DNA of 64,000 bases from Amanita rubescens (lineage: Eukaryota; Basidiomycota; Agaricomycetes; Agaricales; Amanitaceae), in contig WION01000044.1 of assembly GCA_015039365.1 (NCBI GenBank), forward strand, positions 62,001-126,000, read 5' to 3'. The number at the start of each line of letters is the position of its first letter. The first letter of the stretch is position 1. A program made the translations under genes and the position numbers. Positions 23,701 to 35,684 of the stretch are shown here, piece after piece. Under the pieces are notes generated by a model, which worked only from the letters and a program-made list of their open reading frames with translations, made no database searches and was not told where the DNA came from.

Positions 23701-26700
23701 CTTGTATATTGGTGGACATAAATTCGCCCCCTCGATCGGAACGAACGATTTTTATGTTATATCCATATTGGTTGTATATTTGTTTGTGCCAACCTTCAAA
23801 TACTACAGCGACGTTAGACTTTTTTTGTAATGGTTTTACCCATACATGTGATGTACAATCATCAAATATTACAAGTAAATATTTCTGTTTATGATAAGAT
23901 TGTATAGGAAAAGTCATCAAGTCACAGTGTATACGTTCAAAGGGTTGGGTAGCACGTTTTTCTGAAAGAGGAAAGCTTTGTGAAACAGCTTTTCCTTTTA
24001 GACAACCGTTACAAGGTTCTAAGTTTTTAGGAATTGTTAAGGGAGGGAAACCCTCTAAGTTTTTAGAGCCTAATTTTAATATTTGTTGGCTAGGATGACC
24101 CATCCGTTGATGCCAAATTTCATATCCAACAACATTAATAGTGGTCATCATTAATTTATAATTTGAAGGTTTAATTATTTGACCTTCTGTCCACATTAAT
24201 GTTTCGTTACCATCTCCTGGAAATCCTTCCAGTGATGCGTTTTCAGAGCCTTCTCTGTAGAAAGAAATCCTATCATTATCTTGTTTTGCAATAAAACCTT
24301 GTTTACACAATGTTCCATTGCTTATTAGTCGTAGTGTGGCACTTGGCATATGGAGGACTGGATAAAGTTTCAATCTTGAAACCGAACCATTTTTAAGAGT
24401 GTGATCCAAAATCACAGTCCCTATACCTAATATATCTGCTTGATTATCAGCTGTGAATACTGAAGTAGGAACTTCGTATTTTTTATAGCTGACAAAATCT
24501 TCTAAGTGTGCGGTAAAATGATGTGATGCACCTGAGTCACACATCCATATTGTAAGTCCTTTATTATTTTTATAACATTCAGGACATTTGCAAGAAGGTG
24601 ATTTATCACAAATTTGACTATATGGATCTTGAAGATGTCCAATGTTGATAACATTAGCACGTCTACGATTGTTTTCTTCTATTATGAATTCATCCAAGTT
24701 ATATTGATTATAAAGTTCATCTATATGATTCTGATCATAAAGACGAGCTATTCTTTGATGATTATTTAAGTTTTCACGCATATTGGCATCAAAATTATAT
24801 AAATTTCGAAGATCCGTAGATCTTCTTGGTGTAGGGTATACAATCGGTACATTAGATGGTATTACCGGTACAGTATCAATAGTACGATTAGTTGGATAAT
24901 CATATATATTGAAAAAATCTTCATAAGGCGTAATAGGCCTTGTTGGGATTTGAGATGATGCCATAGATTCTGGAGCCGTATGGTAATCAGAATCTTGATC
25001 AGATTGATAAAAGTAATTTAAATCTGATGAACTTACAGATTCTGGTCGGAGGGATACAGTGTCATGGTCATTTACCATCCCTCTCAACATATTTTGTAAG
25101 TGTTCTAAAGTGCGTGCATTAGTATTCATTCTTCGAGCTTCCAAATTAGCTCGTCGAACTTGATCCACATAATATTGTCTGGTATGTACATACCACCAAC
25201 TTATTTGTTCATCATCAAAGGAACCAGGCATTGGTCCCTCAGGCTCCTCATCGGTATAAAGTCCTTCATACCCTGAAGAATTGGCCTCAGATTGATGTGA
25301 TTCATTATCTGTTTGATATCCTTCATTATCGGTTTGATGATGGGATATACTAGAGGAAGCAAAGATAGGACTAGCAAGATCGTCCAAACTTTGAGTATCC
25401 TTAGTATCTGCAAATATTGCAGAATCAAAGATATCAGAGTAGTCCGTTGATTCAGTTCGTACTTTTTGTACATCTCTGGATACAGAATCTCCCGAATCTT
25501 CGGATATCTCATCAATTCTCCCCATGAAGTCGTCCGTGGGAACCGCACGAGTACCTTTGTACTTGTAAATCTTGGGGACAAATTCTTCATCAAAATCTGT
25601 CATTACCTGATCTCCAATTCTGGCAATCAGAGGTAAAGATGCTGATGTCGAAGATGCCATAGCATGCCCAGAACCAAGTGTTGATTGAGCTGCTGTGCGA
25701 GCAGCAAGTTTATTCGCACGATTCTTTGCTTTAGCTGCCTTATTGCGTTCCCAATTTGGTCCTTTAGACTGATTAGGGACTTGACCAGCCCATTGGGGTC
25801 TAAAAGGAGTCTGAGATTGGCCAGGTGTATGTTTTGGTCCATTAGATGGTCCACCTGTCGAAGTATGTTGTGTTGGGTTTCTTCGATTTCCCATTGGTTT
25901 TCTTCCACCTCTGCCTCGAAAGGATTTCCCACGATAGGAATTCCAAGGGGTGCGAGGTTGTCCTTGTTGCAATTGTTGGCGTGCCATATTTGCAACTACT
26001 TGAGAGTTAGAATGTTTATTCCCTCTCGTGACAACAGAAGTATTGGCATTGTTCCTGTTACCTTTCCTTCGGGACCATTCCTCAGATATGAGATTAAGGA
26101 ATTCATCTACAGTGTCATCATCTGCGGAATGTGCCAACAGATTTGCGACAAAGCTGTCCCATGAAGGAGGTAAGGCATGTAGGATCGTCATAATTTGCAT
26201 TTTGACGGTTAAGGTTACACCTTGGTTTGATACTCTATTAATCAAGTCCATAAGATGCGGAACTTGAGTGTTTGGATTGGAATTCTCTTTGAGTTTCCAG
26301 TCGACAATTTGTCTATAGAGTCCAAACGTAGCAGCCAGACCTTGTTTACCAAATTTATCCTTTAGAGATTTCCAAAGGACTTCGGCTTTATCATTTTTAT
26401 CGTCAACAAGGTGTACAAGATTAGGTGCTAGTTTTAAGGTAATGTAACCCTTGGCTTTCATATTGTCCTCTTTGAATTCGACATATTCTTTGCGAATTTC
26501 TTTAAGGGTTTTTAACTGATCTGGCTTTATATCAGATGTCTTGATCGCCTCTTTTTCAGATGGTTCAAGATCTCTGGGCCAATCAAGTTTAGGATCAATA
26601 TGTGCACCAAGACCTTGACTGTTCAAGTACGCAGTCATAAGTCTTTCGAATGCAAGCCAATTTGATCCGGTAAGAACAGGAACAATGGAGTTTATCGAAT

Positions 26701-26713
26701 TGGAAGAAGACAT
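20750..26713 (-). CDS. Copia gag-pol polyprotein (1987 aa)
   Basis: One uninterrupted frame from ATG 26713. Gag (residues ~1-230) resembles the UBN2/Retrotran_gag type (GSNWLAFERLMTAYLNSQGL, LATFGLYRQIVDWKLKENSN). An Arg/Gly/Asn-rich basic segment follows (GKSFRGRGGRKPMGNRR) with no CCHC knuckle, then a long acidic Ser/Asp-rich spacer to about residue 700. A cysteine cluster CDKSPSCKCPECYKN immediately precedes the protease (WMCDSGASHHFTAHL). Integrase: HQRMGHPSQQILKLG zinc motif, core with FDDCTSHVWVKPLQKK, RSDRGGEFMSTNIQDYL and HQQNGKVERMNRTLWEKS. RT: KCRWVYDIKSDGRKKARLVA, LDVKTAFLYGDLEADIYMQQ, YVDDMLFMGDN. RNase H: FTDADWGADKITRKSVTGY and LSSTEAEYMSMSDTSRQI. All key residues are present. 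Confidence 0.97.
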   Translation of the reverse strand: MSSSNSINSIVPVLTGSNWLAFERLMTAYLNSQGLGAHIDPKLDWPRDLEPSEKEAIKTSDIKPDQLKTLKEIRKEYVEFKEDNMKAKGYITLKLAPNLVHLVDDKNDKAEVLWKSLKDKFGKQGLAATFGLYRQIVDWKLKENSNPNTQVPHLMDLINRVSNQGVTLTVKMQIMTILHALPPSWDSFVANLLAHSADDDTVDEFLNLISEEWSRRKGNRNNANTSVVTRGNKHSNSQVVANMARQQLQQGQPRTPWNSYRGKSFRGRGGRKPMGNRRNPTQHTSTGGPSNGPKHTPGQSQTPFRPQWAGQVPNQSKGPNWERNKAAKAKNRANKLAARTAAQSTLGSGHAMASSTSASLPLIARIGDQVMTDFDEEFVPKIYKYKGTRAVPTDDFMGRIDEISEDSGDSVSRDVQKVRTESTDYSDIFDSAIFADTKDTQSLDDLASPIFASSSISHHQTDNEGYQTDNESHQSEANSSGYEGLYTDEEPEGPMPGSFDDEQISWWYVHTRQYYVDQVRRANLEARRMNTNARTLEHLQNMLRGMVNDHDTVSLRPESVSSSDLNYFYQSDQDSDYHTAPESMASSQIPTRPITPYEDFFNIYDYPTNRTIDTVPVIPSNVPIVYPTPRRSTDLRNLYNFDANMRENLNNHQRIARLYDQNHIDELYNQYNLDEFIIEENNRRRANVINIGHLQDPYSQICDKSPSCKCPECYKNNKGLTIWMCDSGASHHFTAHLEDFVSYKKYEVPTSVFTADNQADILGIGTVILDHTLKNGSVSRLKLYPVLHMPSATLRLISNGTLCKQGFIAKQDNDRISFYREGSENASLEGFPGDGNETLMWTEGQIIKPSNYKLMMTTINVVGYEIWHQRMGHPSQQILKLGSKNLEGFPPLTIPKNLEPCNGCLKGKAVSQSFPLSEKRATQPFERIHCDLMTFPIQSYHKQKYLLVIFDDCTSHVWVKPLQKKSNVAVVFEGWHKQIYNQYGYNIKIVRSDRGGEFMSTNIQDYLTDVGIIHEKSTPYIHQQNGKVERMNRTLWEKSEALRLHASCPQSWWNFAIETAVHVYNRTPLRRTKWKTPVENLTGKKPDVSYFKIFGSKAWVFIPHESRKNKLTPRSEIMTFIGYEPNAKAYRFMTNTNQLRVSTQAEFDETKFPRAKPQDENYTKNLDPIRPIEQDNSENSDKNISDGKPNNEGDISSEQQHSDNDFFDFNLENHSSSNSSDDDDDDNKWDDKLESFFEKKDTSSKDKGVELDQPTGVELDLPVQSLKDKPTKGKGKGTAKKPVEPTRRSERSRKPVIQKDNAYGNKTPLEIEKEITEEQDVVRELIQDLKEKDKSDPRLDVTIRYSLRSKIRQHIDKVKLLYSTLHNAQINEMSCLIKEQGNGFLNYLLAQAIPAIDISRDNIRDYQYKDIQKVKIADPKSYEQWETAMNDEMKSLNDRKIWELTELPHNRTPIKCRWVYDIKSDGRKKARLVAKGFSQRPGLDYDETFSPVARYETIRLLLAISVLEKWDIEALDVKTAFLYGDLEADIYMQQPEGYVVKGQEQKVYQLKKAIYGLKQASYAWNKQANKSLEDLGFIRCLSDSGVYVRREDDTIIVCIVYVDDMLFMGDNTPEIHKVKNAFMKKWECHDLGKVKEYLGMQINYNKNMGTLIIDQHAYAKKVVTRFGLENCKPTRTPLPTGYIPTAATKECTAEMRSYFQQIIGSLLYLALGTRPDITYQVILMSQFCANPNEEHIQKALYIVRYVNTTVQTKIVYNGLNKEGFVAFTDADWGADKITRKSVTGYIVKLAGGAISWVSRKQKVVALSSTEAEYMSMSDTSRQIVWIESLMSELDFPIKTIFLCCDNQGAMFLASNPAQEHRSKHIDIRFHYIRECVESEKVKLTYIPTNEQVADIMTKNLPYSKFVIFRMKMGLILDDSQISLTNHIKASQTFANYIKSKTLNKSPGQHSKIFERIQDLEVRGYLEEIFKYYERENDKLTTLLKANK

Positions 26714-26896
26714 TTTCTTACTTTAAGTTTGTTTAAAATCTAAGAAGATTTTTCGTAAGAAAAGGTTCAAATAATAAGGCATAAGAATATATGTGATGAT
26801 GTAATTTCCGTCCTGATTTTTTAAGCTTAATGTCGTTCATGATAAAATGACAAGAATATAGTATTTTACTATCTAGTGTCAATACTAGAAAGTAAA

Positions 26897-28213
26897 CTAG
26901 GGAATATCTTTTTTACACGTCCTTTCAGGTATGTAATATCGAATTTCCGTCACAGGGTTAGATGCGAATCTAGCCCTCCTATTGTCTCTATCATCGACAG
27001 GTTTGTCGAAAATAGATTCTTTGGGTAATTTTATGTGAGGAAAGTCTTTATACCGTCCAGGAAGCCTTCCAGTTTCCTGCCATATTCCCATGTCATTACT
27101 ATATTCGTCAACAACCCTTTTTACTTCGGTTCCCTCTTGATTTGAAGGAAACACTCCAGCCGCTCTGCTTTGGGCTCGAGTTTTAGATACGATATATCCC
27201 CAACTTGCAATGTTGGGGGCGCATCTACTCCAGGTAGGTGTTGTTGACTTTCGCCATCCTTTTTGTTCTGTATTACGTTTTAGTTGGGTCTTATATACAT
27301 TAAAAGGTATATTTACCTTTCCTTTTTTGTATATTTGAGTAATCTCCTCCGGAAGAGGAATTCTGCCCCTTTCGTCAGATGCGATGCCAAGGAAATGTTG
27401 GCGGTACGCATCCGAATCCAAAGCATTAGGGATATTCGTTTTATTTTTCCATTGACGATTACCCTTATGCCAGTCGTTTTTGGTGACTGGCCTGAATTGG
27501 ACATGGGCATTGTTTGGTGGTCCATAGGACCACTCTTCCGGTTTAGTGTTGTGGATCCAAGGCGATCCACGATCTTTGTTATATCGCCAACCTTCGTTGA
27601 CGATAGTAGGTCGTCCTTGTGGACGAGAGACTGGCCCAACAGCCTTCGCGGCCTTGGCGTATGAGACTAGATTATCTTTATGAGATAAAGATGCACACCT
27701 AGTATTTCTAGAAGACTGACCTGTTGGGCTCCGCATTGATTTGGGAGCCGTCGGGACTCCTTTATAGTCGAAGACGACTTTTTGTACACAGCGGTGTACA
27801 TGGTGTATCGCATCAGGATGCGAACAGTGGCAGCCTTTTGCTGCATGAGGCATATATGGGCGCGAGCCCATGGGAACAGGATACTTTTTATAGTTCCTAT
27901 TAAGCCTCACAGCTTGAGGCGCAGAAGTCGGAACAGGAAAACGTAATGAAGGTACCATTTCTGGTACCTGTGCCTTTGCAGGCGGCGGCGAGTTCTTTGG
28001 TAAGGCCCTAACGGGGGCCTGGAGATGCCGGGCGCCAGAGCCGGGCAAATTGTTCGGGGTAGTCCGAGAGGGGACTGTCCTCGAAGAAATCGGAGTGCCA
28101 AGGGCACCGCCAGCAGAAGACAACGGCGAGAAAGAGTTTACAAACGACATTTTTATATAAATTGAAAAAATTGATTTTAAAATTTTGCTGAAATCAGGAG
28201 GTTTAATCATCAC
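26897..28213 (-). CDS. Extra Copia ORF upstream of gag, unknown function
   Basis: About 418-438 residues, in the sense direction between the leader and gag-pol; the stop is 183 bp before the gag ATG. I do not recognise it. The N-terminal ~110 residues are Pro/Ser-rich. A Cys/His cluster HAAKGCHCSHPDAIHHVHRC lies near residues 125-145. The rest is basic and Trp-containing (VNEGWRYNKDRGSPWIHNT, NDWHKGNRQWKNK, EQKGWRKSTTPTW). No protease, RT or envelope hallmark is seen and there is no transmembrane segment. The basic charge and Cys/His cluster could mean nucleic-acid binding, perhaps replacing the knuckle missing from Gag; that is inference. Start could be the ATG before KPPDF or the one at MSFVNSF. 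Confidence 0.75.
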   Translation of the reverse strand: MMIKPPDFSKILKSIFSIYIKMSFVNSFSPLSSAGGALGTPISSRTVPSRTTPNNLPGSGARHLQAPVRALPKNSPPPAKAQVPEMVPSLRFPVPTSAPQAVRLNRNYKKYPVPMGSRPYMPHAAKGCHCSHPDAIHHVHRCVQKVVFDYKGVPTAPKSMRSPTGQSSRNTRCASLSHKDNLVSYAKAAKAVGPVSRPQGRPTIVNEGWRYNKDRGSPWIHNTKPEEWSYGPPNNAHVQFRPVTKNDWHKGNRQWKNKTNIPNALDSDAYRQHFLGIASDERGRIPLPEEITQIYKKGKVNIPFNVYKTQLKRNTEQKGWRKSTTPTWSRCAPNIASWGYIVSKTRAQSRAAGVFPSNQEGTEVKRVVDEYSNDMGIWQETGRLPGRYKDFPHIKLPKESIFDKPVDDRDNRRARFASNPVTEIRYYIPERTCKKDIP

Positions 28214-29356
28214 ATAGTTCTTTGGATAAGATCAAAAGAAAGGAATGGGCGTTCAGAGCCTTCAGCCCTTACTAATCCCAGAAAACAGATAATTTGTACG
28301 CAAATTGGATGTTTCGGCACAAGTTTCGCACATCATTGTTTCTTCTTGTCATGCATGTTGAATTTGGTACTAATCGTTATGAAAGGTGTTATATTAACCA
28401 AGATCTATGTCACATTGGTATCCACTTCGATGTTTTTAGCATCTAATAACGCAGCATAATATTTGCGTGGGATATGATCCAATGTAGGTAAGAATAGCCA
28501 ACCTAAGCGTCTGACAATAGATTAAAGACTCGGGGATCGGCCCTTGTCCCTTCTTAAACGATCAAATGATAACCGTTTAATCTCTGGAATAACCATGACG
28601 ATAACGACTGCATTCCCAAATGCATGAGATAAATCCATCACTTAGATGGTCTATGGGGTCTCAATCCCCCACTAGACGTGTATGTACAAGTATTAAGAAT
28701 TAATCTAGACACCGCTGGGTTACAGCTGAGTGTATTCCTAATCTAGAGAAGTCCCTAAGGGCGCATTCTCGATAGGCAGAGTGTACGGTCCACAATGTGA
28801 CCTCATCTCACCCCTTATACTAGAATCTATTATTACTTGTACATATATTAGGTATTTTACAGGATCGAAAATCCTGATGATGGTATAGCGTGGTTCAATA
28901 CGTCCAATCACATCACACTGCCCAAGCGGAATACAGTGTGGGACGTTACCCTTTTATACGGTAGGTAATAACCGGTGAAGTTCACACTTCACAAGTGAGC
29001 CAATTTCTATTGACGCAGTAATGGTCCACTGCGAGATTTTTAAGGCGATCTAGGCCGGTTTTTAACATCATCCAAGACTGTCCCTTGTACAGGGATACTC
29101 GTAATTTAGACCGCTGAGTAATTAACGGGGTCCCCTTAGCCCTGGGTCCGGGCGTATACAATCCAGGTAAGCGGATGACTCTGAGTCTATCCCTCACTTC
29201 CCAGAAGGGTTAGCCAAGTGCGGTGACTAATCTAACAAGAAAATGAAAACCACACTGGGCGCCTCGCCCAGTTACCTTTGTTTTACCTTTTCTCTCCGTC
29301 AATGACTTGAGAGTGTGCGTCGCTTGGCTTCACAACCAATAGCGCCAAAGGCGTCT
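28214..29356 (-). other. Copia untranslated leader
   Basis: About 1.1 kb between the primer site and the extra ORF. Only short frames without motifs (for example 28982-29197) are present. It is long for a 5' leader and may hold packaging or translation signals; nothing specific could be recognised. Confidence 0.6.
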
Positions 29357-29375
29357 GGTTTCGGGGCCCATAACC
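29357..29375 (-). promoter_or_regulatory. Copia primer-binding site, initiator tRNA-Met anticodon half
   Basis: Directly inside the 5' LTR the minus strand reads GGTTATGGGCCCCGAAACC. Its first 12 bases are complementary to GGGCCCATAACC, the anticodon stem-loop region of eukaryotic initiator tRNA-Met. Drosophila copia and yeast Ty5 are known to prime from this internal site rather than the tRNA 3' end. Placement at zero distance from the LTR supports the call; the exact tRNA of this fungus is not in the window. Confidence 0.8.
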
Positions 29376-30080
29376 TGTTGAAACTAGGGGTAACAAGTCC
29401 CTAGCGAGCAGCGCAGTATAGTACATGGAATGTACTACTTACCGAGTGTGGTGTGGAGTTGTTAAGAGCTTACTGGAGCTGGGGCTCAACAGTAGACAGT
29501 AGAGAGGATAATAGGATAAGGATTGACGCTACTAGAGTACAGTTTATATACTACTAAACTACAAATAAGTACAAAGAGTCTTATCAGTATGAGTCACAGG
29601 TATTTGACTCATAAGGCGTCATTCCACAGCAATGCACAGCTATTGTACAGCAATGCATAGCTTTGCGCAGCACTTGACTCATCAATTATATTGACTGACT
29701 CATCACATTATCAATCTTCAATGTGATAGGTCGATAACCATAACGTATATATGTCTTCTATTCTCATGTCAACATATATTCACATCATCAATAGTTCCAC
29801 TATTATGATTGGATGATCTTATGAGAATATCGCTAGGATATTCTCATGTCAGAATATGTTCTCATCATCAATCATCCACTATTATGATTGGTAGATGAGT
29901 ATGAGAATATGTCGAATATATTCTCATGTCAATATATTATCTCACACTCAATCATCCACTATTATGATTGGTTGAGAGACGAGTAAGTAACTGAGCGTTA
30001 TTACATTAGTTAGTGTAAACTAATGATATCACTTATATTTACTATATGCTGTATGTATATCGTATATTATAAGTTCAACA
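29376..30080 (-). repeat. Copia 5' LTR
   Basis: 705 bp, apparently identical to 20030-20734, followed by the GTCCG duplication at 30081-30085. Contains the same triple repeat of hairpin-forming units (29761-29975). In the sense direction its first bases create the false stop that ends the Gypsy-1 pol first half. Confidence 0.95.
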
Positions 30081-30085
30081 GTCCG

Positions 30086-34189
<4,104 letters not shown>

Positions 34190-34483
34190 TTATACTGTTC
34201 GTTTGGTTCTAGTTCGTCTTCTCCTATGGATCGTATAGGTACGCCCAAACTCGAACGAATCGTAGTTTTACAAGGTCTGCAACTCTAAGTTTAGAGCAGT
34301 CCCTGTTCTATCTCGTTAACCCTCGAGTCCGGGTTTATCAAGCGGTAGTGGATACGCGCGATATGCAGCGTGAGGAGGTACGTGTATCTGAAGTGGGCTA
34401 CTAGTGCTATCAAGCACAGTGACCGTCGAATGATTTGTACGTCCGTTGTGGGCAACGACGGACGAATGAGTGTGGTAGTGTTA

Positions 34484-34498
34484 AGAGTCTTATGATTT
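34484..34498 (-). promoter_or_regulatory. Gypsy-1 self-priming primer-binding site
   Basis: Directly inside the 5' LTR the minus strand reads AAATCATAAGACTCT. Twelve of these bases (AATCATAAGACT) are complementary to AGTCTTATGATT in the LTR at 34595-34606, which lies 32 bp downstream of a TATATATA box (34631-34638). That places it at the expected mRNA 5' end. This is the Tf1/sushi arrangement in which the transcript primes its own reverse transcription. No tRNA 3'-end complement (TGG start) is present. Confidence 0.72.
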
Positions 34499-34757
34499 TG
34501 TTAGGAGGTGATCCCGACACAACCACTAGGACACTCGAGACTAGAAACGCAGATGGGAAATGAGAATACGATTGCGTCTATGGACGACAGAAACAATCAT
34601 AAGACTAAGGGACAGTAACTAGCGTTCAGGTATATATACTCGGACTCGTCACTCCCATGTCGTCGTTCCGCGGAATTCTTAAGTAAGCGTGGGAATTTCT
34701 TGTAACTAAAAAGAAAAGAAAAAGAAAAGAAATAAAAACGAAATCTCGACCGTTACA
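34499..34757 (-). repeat. Gypsy-1 5' LTR with promoter
   Basis: 259 bp, apparently identical to the 3' LTR at 18412-18670. On the minus strand it holds an A/T-rich tract, TATATATA at 34638-34631, and the presumed transcription start near AGTCTTATG (34606). Flanked outside by the TTCAG duplication 34758-34762. Confidence 0.95.
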
Positions 34758-34762
34758 TTCAG

Positions 34763-35440
34763 CGTATAAGCTGCGCCACGCACGTACGCCTTGCCTAAAC
34801 TTGGGAGGAGCGGAGTATACGGAGTCCGAGGCTATGCCTGGGTGGAACGGAGCTCGGACAACCACGGGGGGTCAACAAAGGCGTAGCCCATGACCTGGTA
34901 GCACGTAGTGTCGGAACCAAGTACGGGCTCGACGTTCACGACGATGACAACAGGAGGGTTGGTAGGGAGGATGCGTATGAGGGGATTCTGGGAAGGAATA
35001 TTGGAGGGCAATCCAAGTTGATATTCGGACTACGGTATCAGTACAGGTGAGGCCTTATATACGTAGTCCGACAAGGGGATCAATGGCCGTGTTCTGATGT
35101 GAACTGGTTAAGCGAAGAAACTATGGAGATATAGAACAGGGAGTGGAGTTGAGCATATGGTACGAAGGGATGTTGATACCAGTGATGCCCGAGGTGAAAC
35201 GAGATATGTAACGAGTAATGTGTCATATAGAGAATACGTAGAAAAGGAGACTTAGCAAATGTCAGAAGTATACGGAGTCCGATGCATGTCCGGGTGACGG
35301 GGTTGTGACAGGGTTCACGGGGTTTGGATATGGAAGGATATGAGTCGTGGCACGAGTGGGGAATGGTCGAGGGGAATAGTCGGGTGTTCACCGGAGTCCG
35401 AGATACGGGGTTTGGGTGGAGTCCGGAACGGGATATGACA
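34763..35440 (-). repeat. Gypsy-2 left (3') LTR, second segment
   Basis: Remaining 678 bp of the left LTR after the Gypsy-1 insertion, ending GGATATGACA. It matches 45264-45941 with two differences, both CpG transitions. It holds CGGAGTCCG at 34820, 35273 and 35392. The sense-strand polypurine tract AAAGGGGGAATAC (minus strand of 35441-35453) adjoins it. Confidence 0.95.
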
Positions 35441-35609
35441 GTATTCCCCCTTTAAGGCCGAGCCCTCGAGGCCATTGTTGGTGAGAAGTGGGGACGTCCG
35501 GCAGGAGTAGTGATTAACGGTGTCGCGCAAGGCACGCTGGGATAAAAACGGTATCCGCTAGTAATCGTCCGGAGTCCAGGGCCTATCCAAACAAATCCAA
35601 ATGCGGTCA

Positions 35610-35684
35610 CGTTACCTATATAATCACCATCACGACCAAATCTTATCTTCTTTTATCAACCACCATTGTCGACAGCGAATTACC
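35610..35684 (+). promoter_or_regulatory. Putative promoter of the Gypsy-2 antisense gene
   Basis: CTATATAAT at about 35617-35625 lies some 60-70 bp before the ATG at 35685, followed by a pyrimidine-rich stretch and a fair start context (ACCATGTC). No binding-site evidence beyond this; CGGAGTCCA, one base off the repeated motif, sits at about 35570-35578. Confidence 0.4.

Larger units (their letters stand above)
20030..30080 (-). mobile_element. Copia LTR retrotransposon, young and complete
   Basis: 10,051 bp, flanked by GTCCG (20025-20029 and 30081-30085), inserted in the integrase region of Gypsy-1. LTRs are 705 bp (20030-20734 and 29376-30080) and I saw no difference between them. Sense is minus: 5' LTR, primer site, 1.1-kb leader, an extra ORF, a single gag-pol ORF without frameshift, purine-rich tract, 3' LTR. 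Domain order protease-integrase-RT-RNase H is that of Ty1/copia. At 10 kb it is long for a Copia element, owing to the leader, extra ORF and long gag-protease spacer. It is probably still able to express its proteins. Confidence 0.96.
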
